DNA from: Halotalea alkalilenta DSM 17697
GTDB taxonomy: Bacteria; Pseudomonadota; Gammaproteobacteria; Pseudomonadales; Halomonadaceae
Assembly (NCBI RefSeq): GCF_000621205.1
Contig: NZ_KK211226.1
Span: 1-64,000 of the forward strand
Direction: 5' to 3'
Length of the DNA stretch: 64,000 bases
Position 1 is the stretch's first letter; the number at the start of each line of letters is the position of its first letter. Shown here piece by piece: positions 19,968-28,677 of the stretch. The notes below the pieces were generated by a model. That model was not told the DNA's origin and ran no database searches. It was given only the letters and a program-made list of their open reading frames with translations. The position numbers were made by a program, and so were the translations under genes.

Positions 19968-20938
19968 TGCGCCGCGATATCGGCCGCTGGTTCACCGAGC
20001 ATTTTCTCTTCGACCTGGTCGAGAATCCGTTCAGCGGCGAGCGGTCCGGCGGCGCTGGTCCACAGCTGGCCATCGACCGTCAGCACGTGGCCGTTCCTGA
20101 CCGCCTCGAGCCGCTGGAAGGCGGGCTGGCGCTGTGCCGCGGCCAAGGCATCGCGCCCCTCCGCATTGAGGGTCGCGAGCAGCAGCCAGTCACCGTCGGC
20201 ACGGCCGAGGTTCTCGAGGCTGAGCATGTCGGTGTGCGGCCGGGAGGTCAGCGTCCGGGCGATCTCCGGCGCGACGAAGCCCAGGCGCCGGAGCAGGTCG
20301 CCGGCGAAGACCTTGTCCGACATCACGATCGGCCCCTGCGGATTCCAGCGCATCAGCGTCACCCTCACATCCCCCTCGGGGCTGAGTTGCTGGCGCAGCC
20401 GTTCGATGCGCTGGTCGAGCGCTTCGAACACCGCCTCGATCCGGTCGTGCCGGCCGAGCGCGTCGGCGAACAGCTCGCTTTCCTTGCGCCAGTAGTCGTC
20501 GCCGAAGGGGCGCTCGGCGTCGTGCTTGGGCACGACGGTCGGCGCGATGCGGCTGAGCCGCTGGTAGTCGGCATCGGCGAGGAAGGGGCTGGCGAGGATC
20601 AAGTCCGGTCGCTGGCGCAGCACCTCTTCGAGATTGATCTCCCGCGGGCCGCCGACGATCGCCACCCCTTGGGCGCGATCGGCGATGTAGTCGGCCACAT
20701 CGGTGCCGCCGCGAGTGGCCACCGCGCCGAGCGGCTCGACCCCGACCGCGAGCGTGGTATCGAGCGCCGCTTCGTAGAGCGTCACCACCCGCTGCGGGTC
20801 GGCCGGCACCTGTATCTCGCCATGGGCGGTGTCGAGCGTGCGCGATTGCCCGTCGGCCGCCAGCGCCTGCCCGGTGAAGAGCAGCATGATCGGGACGAGG
20901 ATGGCCGCAGTGAAGCGCCCGAGGGGACGAGCGAGCAT
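19964..20938 (-). CDS. Iron-siderophore ABC transporter periplasmic binding protein (FecB/FhuD type)
   Basis: The ATG at 20938 has an excellent AAGGAG seven bases upstream and starts a signal peptide (MLARPLGRF...GQALAADG), giving 324 residues; the frame is open further upstream without signal-like sequence. The mature part has the Peripla_BP_2 pattern: PQRVVTLYEAALDTTLAVGV, then EVLRQRPDLILAS and a TSAAGPLAAERIL ending. Binding proteins of this class deliver ferric siderophores to FecCD-type permeases. First gene of a four-gene operon. No TonB receptor is encoded next to it. Confidence 0.93.
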   Translation of the reverse strand: MLARPLGRFTAAILVPIMLLFTGQALAADGQSRTLDTAHGEIQVPADPQRVVTLYEAALDTTLAVGVEPLGAVATRGGTDVADYIADRAQGVAIVGGPREINLEEVLRQRPDLILASPFLADADYQRLSRIAPTVVPKHDAERPFGDDYWRKESELFADALGRHDRIEAVFEALDQRIERLRQQLSPEGDVRVTLMRWNPQGPIVMSDKVFAGDLLRRLGFVAPEIARTLTSRPHTDMLSLENLGRADGDWLLLATLNAEGRDALAAAQRQPAFQRLEAVRNGHVLTVDGQLWTSAAGPLAAERILDQVEEKMLGEPAADIAAQ

Positions 20939-21043
20939 GGAAGCTCCTTTGCACTGACTGACTCGCCCCGCCGACGCCCGCGCCGAATGGCGGCACGAGC
21001 ATGGCGAGGCGGAGGAGGAAAAGTGACTGACGATGAGCCCCGC

Positions 21044-21072
21044 ACTTAAGCGCAAATGAGATGAAATGTCAA
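21044..21072 (-). promoter_or_regulatory. Candidate sigma-70 promoter of the iron importer operon
   Basis: On the minus strand a perfect TTGACA (-35, 21067-21072) is followed after 17 bases by TTAAGT (-10, 21044-21049), about 105 bases before the binding-protein ATG. The -10 matches only 3 of 6 positions. Confidence 0.5.
21052..21070. promoter_or_regulatory. Possible Fur box overlapping the promoter
   Basis: GCAAATGAGATGAAATGTC matches the 19-bp Fur consensus at 11 of 19 positions by hand alignment and occupies the promoter spacer. That is where a Fur repressor would act for an iron-import operon. The match is moderate. Confidence 0.35.
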
Positions 21073-21100
21073 TTGGAGCAGGGGGTACACCTGCCTGCGA

Positions 21101-22921
21101 TCAACTCGAGGCAAGCCGCGCGCTCACACCCGTGAACGCGACATCGTCATCGAGCCGGAAGCCACCGACCAGTTCGGCCAGCCGGGTCGCCTCGTCGCGC
21201 AGCTGCGCTGCTGCGTGGCTCGATGACTCGACCTGGCGCGCATTCTCCTGCGTGGCACCATCGAGCTGGGTGACCGCCTGATTGACCTCGTGGACGCCGT
21301 TGCTCTGTTCTCGCAGCGCAATGCTGATCTCGCGGACCACGCCGTTGACCTCCTCGACCTGGGCGACGATGGCATCGATCGCCTCGCGCGCGTGGGTGAC
21401 CCGCTCCGCGCCGCTCGCGGCGCGCTCGCCCGAGGTGGTGATCAACGCACGGATATCCTTGGCCGCCTCGAGACTGCGCGCAGCGAGCCGCCGGACTTCC
21501 TCGGCGACCACCGAGAACCCGCGGCCCTGCTCTCCCGCTCTCGCCGCCTCCACCGAGGCATTGAGCGCCAGCAGGTTGGTCTGGAAAGCGATACCGTCGA
21601 TCACTTCGACGATGCCGGAAATCTGTGCCGCCGCCCGGCCGATGTCGTCCATCGTCTCGACCACGCGGGCGACCTCCTCGGTGCCGCGTTTCGCGGCCTC
21701 TCCAGCGCCATCGGCGAGCTTGCGCGCACGCACGGCGGAATCCGCCGACTGCTCGAGCGTCGACGAGAGCTGCTCCATCGCCGCAGCGGACTGTTCGAGG
21801 CTGGCCGCCGACTGTTCGCTGCGACGCGAAAGCTCCTCGCCAGCGCTCGACATCTCCACCGCCGCTCCGGCGACGCGGGCGCTGCTGCCCCGGACCTCGA
21901 TCATCAAGCCATGGATACGGTCGATGAAGGCATTGAATGCATGCGCGATCCGCGCTACTTCGTCATGCCCGCCAGCGGGCAGCCTGCGGGTCAGGTCGCT
22001 GTCGCCCGAGGCGAGCTCTTCGAGTTCGCTGCGCACTTCGTCCAAGCGCCGGAAGATCGGTTTGAGCACCGCCCAGAGCAGAAGCCCGCCAAGCAATGCG
22101 GCGAGCACGGCCACCACGAGCATGCCGGAGAGCACGCTGCGCGCCCCGCTGGCGGCGTCGTTCAGATCAAGCACCAGGTAGAGCCGCCAGTCGGTACCCG
22201 GTACCGACTCGGCATGCAGCAGCCGCTGCCGGCCCTCGATCAGCGCCTCTCCCTGGCGGCTGGAAGGGTCGAAGCCGGGCGCCAATTCGGCGAAGGGAGT
22301 CAGCGCAAGCGACGAATCACGCCCGGCGATGATCCGCCCCTGGCCATCGACCAGCAGCGCGAAACTGTATTCGGTAGGGTGGATCGAGCCCACCTCGTCG
22401 ACGATGGTATCCAGCGCGATGTCACCGCCGACCACGCCGAGCAGCGTGCCACCGTCACGCGCTGCGCGGGCGAAGGTGAGGATCAACTGGTCGGTGCTGG
22501 CATCCTGGTAGGGCGGCGTGACTACCGTGGCGTCGCTGTCGAGCGCCTGCTGGTACCAGGGGCGCGGGCGCGGGTCATAGTCCGGCGGAAGATCGAGCGC
22601 CACGGATGTCTCCATCTGGCCGTTGGCGCGCCCAAGATAGGTGGCGGAGAATCCGCCGATCGCCTGCAAGCGGGAGAGGACGCCGTGGAGGTTCTCTTCC
22701 AGGCTGACCGCATCGATGGCCCCGATGGTGTTCGAACGATGCTCGATCCACTCCGAGAACGCCAGGGCATAGGCTCGGGACAGCGTTTCGAGGTTGCGCT
22801 CGATATCGCTGCGGCTCTCGCGGCTGAGCTGGACATAGGTGAAGGCACTGGAGATGGTCAGCGTCGAAAGTAGGATGAGCAGTACGCAAATCAGGATACG
22901 TAGCCGGAGCGATAGTCTCAT
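21101..22921 (-). CDS. Methyl-accepting chemotaxis protein with amino-acid-type dCache domain
   Basis: 606 residues: TM helix ~8-30, a periplasmic double-Cache domain ~35-265, TM ~268-292, HAMP ~293-345 and an MCP signalling domain with the conserved tip EVARAGEQGRGFSVVAEEVR. In the Cache domain Tyr115, Arg120, Trp122, Tyr123, Asp140 and Asp167 are spaced exactly like the amino-acid-contacting residues of Pseudomonas PctA as I recall them (each offset by six), so the ligand is probably an amino acid. There is no C-terminal CheR/CheB-binding pentapeptide. It lies directly before an amino-acid importer operon, separated by a hairpin. Confidence 0.93.
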   Translation of the reverse strand: MRLSLRLRILICVLLILLSTLTISSAFTYVQLSRESRSDIERNLETLSRAYALAFSEWIEHRSNTIGAIDAVSLEENLHGVLSRLQAIGGFSATYLGRANGQMETSVALDLPPDYDPRPRPWYQQALDSDATVVTPPYQDASTDQLILTFARAARDGGTLLGVVGGDIALDTIVDEVGSIHPTEYSFALLVDGQGRIIAGRDSSLALTPFAELAPGFDPSSRQGEALIEGRQRLLHAESVPGTDWRLYLVLDLNDAASGARSVLSGMLVVAVLAALLGGLLLWAVLKPIFRRLDEVRSELEELASGDSDLTRRLPAGGHDEVARIAHAFNAFIDRIHGLMIEVRGSSARVAGAAVEMSSAGEELSRRSEQSAASLEQSAAAMEQLSSTLEQSADSAVRARKLADGAGEAAKRGTEEVARVVETMDDIGRAAAQISGIVEVIDGIAFQTNLLALNASVEAARAGEQGRGFSVVAEEVRRLAARSLEAAKDIRALITTSGERAASGAERVTHAREAIDAIVAQVEEVNGVVREISIALREQSNGVHEVNQAVTQLDGATQENARQVESSSHAAAQLRDEATRLAELVGGFRLDDDVAFTGVSARLASS

Positions 22922-22996
22922 GCAAGGTCCTCGATACGTTGTCGGAAAAACGTATCGCTATCGGCATACCGGGCGGAAACTTGATGCTCGCTGAAC

Positions 22997-23030
22997 GCAG
23001 CGCCCGGTGCCATGGTGGCCCGGGCGCTGC
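22997..23030 (-). terminator. Strong hairpin after ridA
   Basis: GCAGCGCCCGG and CCGGGCGCTGC form a perfect 11-bp stem 8 bases past the ridA stop. No T run follows on the minus strand, so it could be a Rho-assisted terminator or an mRNA 3' stabiliser closing the aap-ridA transcript. Confidence 0.55.
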
Positions 23031-23038
23031 GCATCGGC

Positions 23039-23434
23039 TCAGTCGGTGGTGGGGGGGATCCAAGCGATCAGGTCGACCTCGACATCGGCGCCGCCGGCGA
23101 GCCCGGTGACGCCGATGCAGGTACGTGTCGGCAGCGGCGTCTCGAAATAGCTGGCGTAGACGGCGTTGACCTCATCGAAGTGGCCCATGTTGGTGATGAA
23201 CACCCGCGCCTGGATCACGTGCTCGAACGCGCTGCCGGCGGCGTCGAGCACCAGGGCGAGGTTCTGCATCACCCGATGGGTCTGCTCGGCGAAGGTGCCG
23301 AGCAGCATTTCGTTGGTCTCCGGCACGGTGGGCATCTGACCGGTGACGAACAGCAGCTCACCGACCCGGCACGCATGGGAGAACGGCGCGATCGGCTGAG
23401 GCGCCGTGCCCACCATGAACTTCTCTATCGACAT
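23039..23434 (-). CDS. RidA/YjgF-family protein
   Basis: 131 residues from ATG 23434, preceded by GAGGGAGC. The fold markers GELLFVTGQMP, the MQNLALVLDAAGSAFEHVIQ helix and the pre-C-terminal Arg in PTRTCIGV are present, with Glu119 (DVEVDLIAW) near the active site. RidA proteins hydrolyse reactive enamine/imine intermediates such as 2-aminoacrylate formed from amino acids by PLP enzymes. It follows aapP by 47 bp on the same strand, so it is likely the last gene of the amino-acid importer operon and may handle deamination products of the imported substrates. Confidence 0.88.
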   Translation of the reverse strand: MSIEKFMVGTAPQPIAPFSHACRVGELLFVTGQMPTVPETNEMLLGTFAEQTHRVMQNLALVLDAAGSAFEHVIQARVFITNMGHFDEVNAVYASYFETPLPTRTCIGVTGLAGGADVEVDLIAWIPPTTD

Positions 23435-23481
23435 GACGATGCTCCCTCGCCTCGTTGTCCGGACTCGTTCGCCAATTGGCC

Positions 23482-24246
23482 TCAGTGCCCGAGGATCTGG
23501 CTCAGGAACTCGCGCGTACGCGCCGAGCGCGGGTTGCCGAAGAACTCGGTCGGCGGGTTCTGCTCGATGATCTGCCCCTGGTCCATGAAGATCACCCGGT
23601 CGGCGACGGTCTTGGCGAAGCCCATCTCGTGGGTCACGCACAGCATGGTCATGCCTTCGCTGGCCAGCTGGACCATGACGTCGAGCACCTCCTTGATCAT
23701 CTCGGGGTCGAGCGCCGAGGTCGGCTCGTCGAACAGCATGATTTCCGGATGCATGCACAGCGAGCGGGCGATCGCCACGCGCTGCTGCTGACCACCGGAG
23801 AGCTGCCCCGGGTACTTCTGCGCCTGGTTGGCGATGCGCACCCGTTCGAGGTACTCCATGGCGATCTTCTCGGCTTCCCGGCGCGGCTTCTTCTGCACCC
23901 ACACCTGCGCGAGGCAGCAGTTCTCCAGCACCGTCAGGTGGGGGAACAGGTTGAAGTGCTGGAACACCATTCCCACCCGGCGGCGAATCTGCTCGATACG
24001 CTTGACGTCACGGGTCATCGGAATGCCGCCGACGACGATCTCGCCCTGCTGATGCTCCTCGAGATGGTTGATGCAGCGGATCATGGTCGACTTGCCCGAT
24101 CCCGAAGGGCCGCAGATCACGATCCTTTCACCTTTGGCCACGGTCAGGTCGATGTCGCGCAGAACGTGGAAGTCCCCGTACCACTTGTTGAGCCGGGTGA
24201 TTTCGATCATCGGCTGCTCGGCTGCGCTAGCGGTGTTGCTGGTCAT
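23482..24246 (-). CDS. aapP: Polar amino-acid ABC transporter ATP-binding protein (AapP/GlnQ type)
   Basis: 254 residues from ATG 24246 with GAGGG upstream. Walker A is [15 protein letters not shown], signature LSGGQQQR, Walker [16 protein letters not shown] and H-loop THEMGFA, all diagnostic of the PAAT/HAAT amino-acid importer ATPases. It energises the AapQM permease pair. It lies 25 bp after aapM and before ridA. Confidence 0.95.
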   Translation of the reverse strand: MTSNTASAAEQPMIEITRLNKWYGDFHVLRDIDLTVAKGERIVICGPSGSGKSTMIRCINHLEEHQQGEIVVGGIPMTRDVKRIEQIRRRVGMVFQHFNLFPHLTVLENCCLAQVWVQKKPRREAEKIAMEYLERVRIANQAQKYPGQLSGGQQQRVAIARSLCMHPEIMLFDEPTSALDPEMIKEVLDVMVQLASEGMTMLCVTHEMGFAKTVADRVIFMDQGQIIEQNPPTEFFGNPRSARTREFLSQILGH

Positions 24247-24271
24247 GGATGAATCCCTCGAATAAGTCTAA

Positions 24272-25408
24272 TCAGCGGTGGCCGGTATGCAGGCGTCGCT
24301 CGAGATACTGGCTGTAGCGCGACATGCTGAAACAGAAGGCCCAGAACAGGATCGCAGCGAAGACGTAGCCCTCGGTGGCGTACCCGAGCCAAGCGGTATC
24401 GGTGAGGCCTGCGCGAATCACACCGAGCAGGTCGAAGAGGCCGATGATCAGTACCAGCGTCGTGTCCTTGAACAGCGAGATGCAGGTGCTGACGATGCCG
24501 GAGATGACCAGCTTCAGCGCTTGGGGCAGCACCACTAAACCGGTTCGCTGCCAGTAGCCGAGACCGAGCGCCGCCGCGGCTTCGTCCTGGCCCTTGGGAA
24601 TGGCCTGCAGACCGCTGCGCACCACTTCGGCCATGTAGGCGCTCCAGAAGAAGGAGATCCCGATCAGCGCGCGTACCAGGCGATCCACCTCGAGCTGGGC
24701 GGGCACGAACAGCGGAAACATCACCGATGCCATGAACAGCACGGTGATCAACGGAACCCCGCGCCAGAACTCGATGAAGACCACGCAGACCGCCTTGACG
24801 AACGGCATCGACGAGCGCCGGCCGAGGGCGAGCAGGATCCCCAGCGGGATCGAGCAGACGATGCCGACGGTCGCGATCACCAGCGTCAGCATCAAGCCTC
24901 CCCACTGACGAGTCGGCACGTATGGCAGCCCGAACGAGCCACCGAGCAGCAGGAAGTAGGCGACCACCGGGAAGGCGAACAGGGTCAGCAGGCCGGCGAT
25001 CTTCTTGTAGGGCAGTCTCGGTATCACCAGCCAGACCAGCAGCACGGCGAACATCGCCAGCGTCACATCGACCCGCCACCGCTCCGGTGTCGGGTAGAAA
25101 CCATAGATGATCTGGCCGAGGCGGGTGGTGATGAAGACCCAGCATGCGCCGTCGCCGGTGCAGTCCTGGCGTGAGGAGCCGACCCAGGTGGCGTTGATCA
25201 GGCCCCATTGCACCACCGGCGTGACGATCCGCACGATCAGGTAGAGCAGCACCAGCGAGATCAGGCTGTTGATCGGGCCGGAGAAGAGGTTCTTGCGCAG
25301 CCAGACCAGCAAGCCCCCCACTTTCTCCGGCGGCTGCCTCGCAGCGATGTAGCCTTGGTTGTCAGCGGACGCGGGAAGGGGCGCAGCGCTTGCGTTTTGC
25401 TCGCTCAT
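24272..25408 (-). CDS. aapM: General amino-acid ABC transporter permease (AapM type)
   Basis: 378 residues from ATG 25408 with AAGGAGC upstream. It has a long N-terminal half typical of AapM, an external loop with a Cys pair (DCTGDGACW) and the His/Glu/Arg-type permease motif near the C-terminus (EVVRSGLQAIPKGQDEAAAALG). The 3-bp gap to aapQ implies tight co-expression. AapM forms the translocation path with AapQ for a broad range of L-amino acids in rhizobia; breadth here is inferred. Confidence 0.93.
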   Translation of the reverse strand: MSEQNASAAPLPASADNQGYIAARQPPEKVGGLLVWLRKNLFSGPINSLISLVLLYLIVRIVTPVVQWGLINATWVGSSRQDCTGDGACWVFITTRLGQIIYGFYPTPERWRVDVTLAMFAVLLVWLVIPRLPYKKIAGLLTLFAFPVVAYFLLLGGSFGLPYVPTRQWGGLMLTLVIATVGIVCSIPLGILLALGRRSSMPFVKAVCVVFIEFWRGVPLITVLFMASVMFPLFVPAQLEVDRLVRALIGISFFWSAYMAEVVRSGLQAIPKGQDEAAAALGLGYWQRTGLVVLPQALKLVISGIVSTCISLFKDTTLVLIIGLFDLLGVIRAGLTDTAWLGYATEGYVFAAILFWAFCFSMSRYSQYLERRLHTGHR

Positions 25409-25411
25409 CGA

Positions 25412-26602
25412 TCAGCGCTCCTTGAGGGCCATGCGGGAGTTGAACAGGTTCATCAGCAGCGAGGTGATCAGGCTGAGCGCCAGGTAGACACCCATGGTGA
25501 TCGCCATGATCTCCACCGCCTGCCCGGTCTGGTTCATCGTGGTGTTGCCGAACACCGCGAACAGATCCGGATAGCCGATCGCGATCGCCAGCGACGAGTT
25601 CTTGGTCAGACTCAGGTACTGGCTCGACAGCTGCGGAATCATCAACCGCATCGCCTGCGGCATGATCACCTTGCGCATGGTGATGCCCTTGGGCAGGCCG
25701 AGCGAGCTGGCCGCCTCGGTCTGTCCATGCGATACCGACTGGATGCCGGAGCGGACGATCTCGGCGATGAACGATGCGGTGTAGATGGTCAGCGCGACCC
25801 ACAAGCCGATCAGCTCGGGGATCATGTGCAGGCCGCCGCGATAGTTGAAGCCGACGAGCTCGGGCACCGACCAGGACAAGGGACTGCCGCTGATCAGGAA
25901 GATCACCAGCGGAATCACCACGATCACACCGAGGTTGATCCAGCCGATCGGCAGCCGCTGGCCGGTCTCGGCCTGGCGCTTCTTGTTCATCCTCGCCAGG
26001 CCCCATGCCAGCACCACCGCCGCCAGCAGCCCATAGACGGTGGCCGAGAAGCCTTCGCCGAGTATCGGCGCGGGGATGATCATGCCGCGCTGGTTGAGGA
26101 AGAACAGGTCGAACAACGAGAGGCTCTGGCGCAGCTGCGGCAGCGCGCCGAGCGCGGCGAAGTACCAGAACAGGATCTGGAGCAGCAGCGGAATGTTGCG
26201 GAATATCTCGATGTAGACGGTCGCTACCCGGGCGAGCAGCCAGTTGGGGGAAAGGCGGGCGATACCGACGACCAGCCCGACCACGGTGGAGGCGATGATC
26301 CCCAGGATCGACACCAGCAGCGTGTTGTAAAGACCGGCGAGGAAAGCGTCCCCGTAGCTTGAATTGCTCGAGTAGTCGTTGAGCGTCTGGGCGATCGAGA
26401 AGCCGGCGCGGTAGTCGAGGAAGGCGAAGCCGGTATTGATTCCCCTGGCCTGCAGGTTGGCCATGGTGTTGTGGATCATCAGCATGATGACCCCTACCAG
26501 CGCGATCAGCAGCACCGTCTGGATCACCAGCGAGCGCACCTGCGGATCACGCCAGAGCGGGCCGCGCGCGCGCTTGGGGATGGAAGTGGAAGGTCGCAGC
26601 AT
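25412..26602 (-). CDS. aapQ: General amino-acid ABC transporter permease (AapQ type)
   Basis: I prefer the ATG at 26602 (MLRPSTSIPKRARG) over an in-frame GTG at 26638, giving 396 residues; GGAG lies 14 bases upstream, so the start is not certain. Markers are IEIFRNIPLLLQILFWYF, the coupling motif EIVRSGIQSVSHGQTEAASS and a terminal MNLFNSRMALKER. The large insertion between the first and second halves is typical of AapQ/BztB. It pairs with AapM and receives substrate from AapJ. Confidence 0.93.
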   Translation of the reverse strand: MLRPSTSIPKRARGPLWRDPQVRSLVIQTVLLIALVGVIMLMIHNTMANLQARGINTGFAFLDYRAGFSIAQTLNDYSSNSSYGDAFLAGLYNTLLVSILGIIASTVVGLVVGIARLSPNWLLARVATVYIEIFRNIPLLLQILFWYFAALGALPQLRQSLSLFDLFFLNQRGMIIPAPILGEGFSATVYGLLAAVVLAWGLARMNKKRQAETGQRLPIGWINLGVIVVIPLVIFLISGSPLSWSVPELVGFNYRGGLHMIPELIGLWVALTIYTASFIAEIVRSGIQSVSHGQTEAASSLGLPKGITMRKVIMPQAMRLMIPQLSSQYLSLTKNSSLAIAIGYPDLFAVFGNTTMNQTGQAVEIMAITMGVYLALSLITSLLMNLFNSRMALKER

Positions 26603-26788
26603 GGTCTCGGATATCTCTCCGCTGGAGCCTGTCAGCACGCCCCCGGCCAGACGCTAGGTGAACCTGGATTTTGCGTCGGGGCGAAGGGTGCCCGGCAAGG
26701 CCTGGGCCGGAATAACGTAAAGCTTCGATGAACCGCTGCCCTCGATACGACGCAGGCCGAGGCCTTGTCCCGAGGGAAGCGGCAGAAA

Positions 26789-26819
26789 CCCGAGGGCGCC
26801 TGGCGCGGCGCCCATCGGG
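26789..26819 (-). terminator. Intercistronic hairpin after aapJ
   Basis: A 12-bp stem with one bulge, core GGGCGCC and GGCGCCC, begins only 3 bases after the aapJ stop inside a 220-bp aapJ-aapQ gap. Such hairpins commonly protect the binding-protein message and reduce read-through into the permease genes. Confidence 0.5.
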
Positions 26820-26822
26820 GGA

Positions 26823-27851
26823 TCAGCGTACTGGCGGTGCGTACTGGATGCCGCCGGCGTTCCACAGCGCGTTGACGCCACGCGGAATATCCAACGGTGA
26901 GTCGGCACCCACGGTGCGATCGTAGACCTCGGCATAGTTACCGACCGTCTTGATGATGTTGTAGGCCCAGTCGTTGGAGAGGCCGAGCTGCTCGCCGAAG
27001 TTGCCGTCCTGGCCGAGCAGGCGGGCGACGTCGGGGTTCGGCGGGTTGTCGCGCATCGCGTCGACGTTCTCGCTGTTCACGCCCAGCTCCTCGGCGTTGA
27101 GCATGGCGTAGAACGTCCAGCTCACCACCTTGCCCCAGTCCTCGTCGCCGCGACGAACCATCGGTGCCAGCGGCTCCTTGGAGATCCGCTCGGGGAGGAT
27201 CACCGCGCTGTCCGGATCGTTGAGCTGCAGGCGCAGCGCCGCGAGCTGGGAGGAGTCGGAGGTGAGGACGTCGCAGCGGCCGCTGTCGAAGCCGGCGGCG
27301 GTCTGGCTCGACTCATCGAAGCCGATCGCCTGGTACTGCATGCCTTGGCTGTCGAAGTAGTCGGCGAGGTTGAGCTCGGTGGTAGTGCCCGAGGCGACGC
27401 AGATGGTCGCACCGTCCAGCTCGGTGGCATGCTCGACGCCCAGCTCCGCCTTCACCATGAAGCCCTGGCCGTCATAGAAGTTGACCCCGCCCGGGAAGGT
27501 GAGCCCCAGCGAGTTGTCGCGCGAAGAGGTCCAGGTGGTGTTGCGCGACAGCAGGTCGACTTCGCCGGACTGCAGCGCGGTGAAGCGCTCGCTGGCGGTC
27601 AGCGCGGAGTAGACCACGCTTTCCGGGTCGCCGAAGATCGCGGCGGCAATCCCCCGGCACAGCTCGACGTCGATCCCCTCCCATTGACCCTGGGCGTTGG
27701 GCGCGGAGAAGCCTGCCAGGCCATCGCTCACGCCGCAGCGCACGGAGCCCCGATTCTTGGTGTCGTCGAGGGTCGCGGCCTGGGCGCCGAAGCTGACCAG
27801 CGCAGCACCGAGACCGACACCGGCGAGGGGCAACAGGTGTTTGATACGCAT
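26823..27851 (-). CDS. aapJ: Amino-acid ABC transporter periplasmic binding protein (AapJ type)
   Basis: The ATG at 27851 (GGAG ten bases upstream) starts a signal peptide MRIKHLLPLAGVGLGAALV...AQAATL, giving 342 residues; the frame opens a further 13 codons upstream. The mature protein begins LDDTKNRGSVRCGVSDGLAGFS and carries ASERFTALQSGEVDLLSRNTTW, the AapJ/BztA family pattern. It has the paired cysteines typical of this subfamily (RCGV, ELCRG, TICVA, GRCDV). It is the first gene of the aapJQMP-ridA unit, behind a predicted sigma-54 promoter. Confidence 0.95.
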   Translation of the reverse strand: MRIKHLLPLAGVGLGAALVSFGAQAATLDDTKNRGSVRCGVSDGLAGFSAPNAQGQWEGIDVELCRGIAAAIFGDPESVVYSALTASERFTALQSGEVDLLSRNTTWTSSRDNSLGLTFPGGVNFYDGQGFMVKAELGVEHATELDGATICVASGTTTELNLADYFDSQGMQYQAIGFDESSQTAAGFDSGRCDVLTSDSSQLAALRLQLNDPDSAVILPERISKEPLAPMVRRGDEDWGKVVSWTFYAMLNAEELGVNSENVDAMRDNPPNPDVARLLGQDGNFGEQLGLSNDWAYNIIKTVGNYAEVYDRTVGADSPLDIPRGVNALWNAGGIQYAPPVR

Positions 27852-27970
27852 AGGGTAACGTCTCCAATCGTTAGCATTTGTCGTTATCACGAGGCGTGCG
27901 CCGCGCTAGCCACGTACCGTCCGTTCCCCAAGGACGGTGGTCGCATTTGCCACAGTAACAATCTGTATAG

Positions 27971-27986
27971 TGCAAAGAACGTTCCA
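27971..27986 (-). promoter_or_regulatory. Candidate sigma-54 promoter of aapJQMP
   Basis: Read on the minus strand, TGGAACGTTCTTTGCA differs from the consensus TGGCACG-N4-TTGCA at one position and keeps GG-N10-GC. The predicted start near 27,959 leaves a leader of about 108 bases before the aapJ ATG. Confidence 0.75.
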
Positions 27987-28075
27987 ACTTTGCGCGCCGC
28001 CGCCTACGAAGTCGCCCCAACCGGGGCCAGGACACTATCCGATGCCTCACCATTCCTCTCAAGGCGACCTTGGCA

Positions 28076-28090
28076 GCGCAGCTATGGTGC
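28076..28090. promoter_or_regulatory. Candidate NtrC box for the aap promoter
   Basis: GCGCAGCTATGGTGC has a perfect TGGTGC half and 3 of 5 matches in the other half of the GCACC-N4-TGGTGC dyad. It lies about 125 bases upstream of the predicted aap start, typical enhancer distance. Confidence 0.5.
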
Positions 28091-28254
28091 AGGCTGCGAC
28101 CCGCCAGTCGCCCTCGAAACCCCTTCCCTCCTCTATGGCATCTTTCATTTAACCTTTCGTTTCAGCCAGTTGCTAAAAGAATACGGGCGAATGACACCGA
28201 TGCCCCAGCACGGTGCCGGGAGCGCACACAAAACGTGCTTAATGCGCATTTAAT

Positions 28255-28269
28255 GATCCAACTTGGTGC
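28255..28269. promoter_or_regulatory. Candidate NtrC box for the oxygenase promoter
   Basis: GATCCAACTTGGTGC has a perfect TGGTGC half and 3 of 5 matches in the other half. It lies about 150 bases before the predicted start of the plus-strand promoter, and could also act on the aap side. Confidence 0.5.
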
Positions 28270-28385
28270 AATGCATCCATCCCCATGTCGGTGACGCATC
28301 GCCAGGGTATCGCCATAGTGAGAAAATCGTTTTGGATTCATACGTATAGAAACACTCGTTGATGGACGCATGAATCGAAAACCTT

Positions 28386-28401
28386 TGGCACGCTTCCTGC
28401 T
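28386..28401 (+). promoter_or_regulatory. Candidate sigma-54 promoter of the oxygenase gene
   Basis: TGGCACGCTTCCTGCT has the full TGGCACG -24 element and GC at -12, one mismatch to TGGCACG-N4-TTGCW. The predicted start is near 28,412, giving an unusually long leader of about 265 bases before the ATG at 28678. Confidence 0.75.
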
Positions 28402-28677
28402 TTCCTTCCATGCGTGGCACCCAACGGGCGCCACCATGGCGACATCGATCGCCATCCCAATCAAGAGAGTAGAAGCGGTCAGGGCTCCCGCCCGGGACAT
28501 TGCTCTCCAAACACGCCTGTCAGGCTTTTTGGAGACCACCACCGCCATGCTGCGTATTCCTTCCCCATCCTCGCTCTTCACCGCGTGCCTGCGTTGTTTG
28601 CAAGCTGCGCGAGCGAGCGGCGGACGGCAGGACCGCCACGGCGGGGGCGAGCGCGAAAGCCTTCGAGCGGAGACCCG

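Larger units (their letters stand above)
27852..28677. other. Divergent control region between aapJ and the oxygenase gene
   Basis: 826 bases without a convincing gene, less GC-rich in the middle (about 28,140-28,380). It holds two outward-facing sigma-54 promoters and two NtrC-like boxes between them, listed separately. Open frames here, such as 28370-28681, overlap the predicted promoter and lack a ribosome-binding site. Confidence 0.65.
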
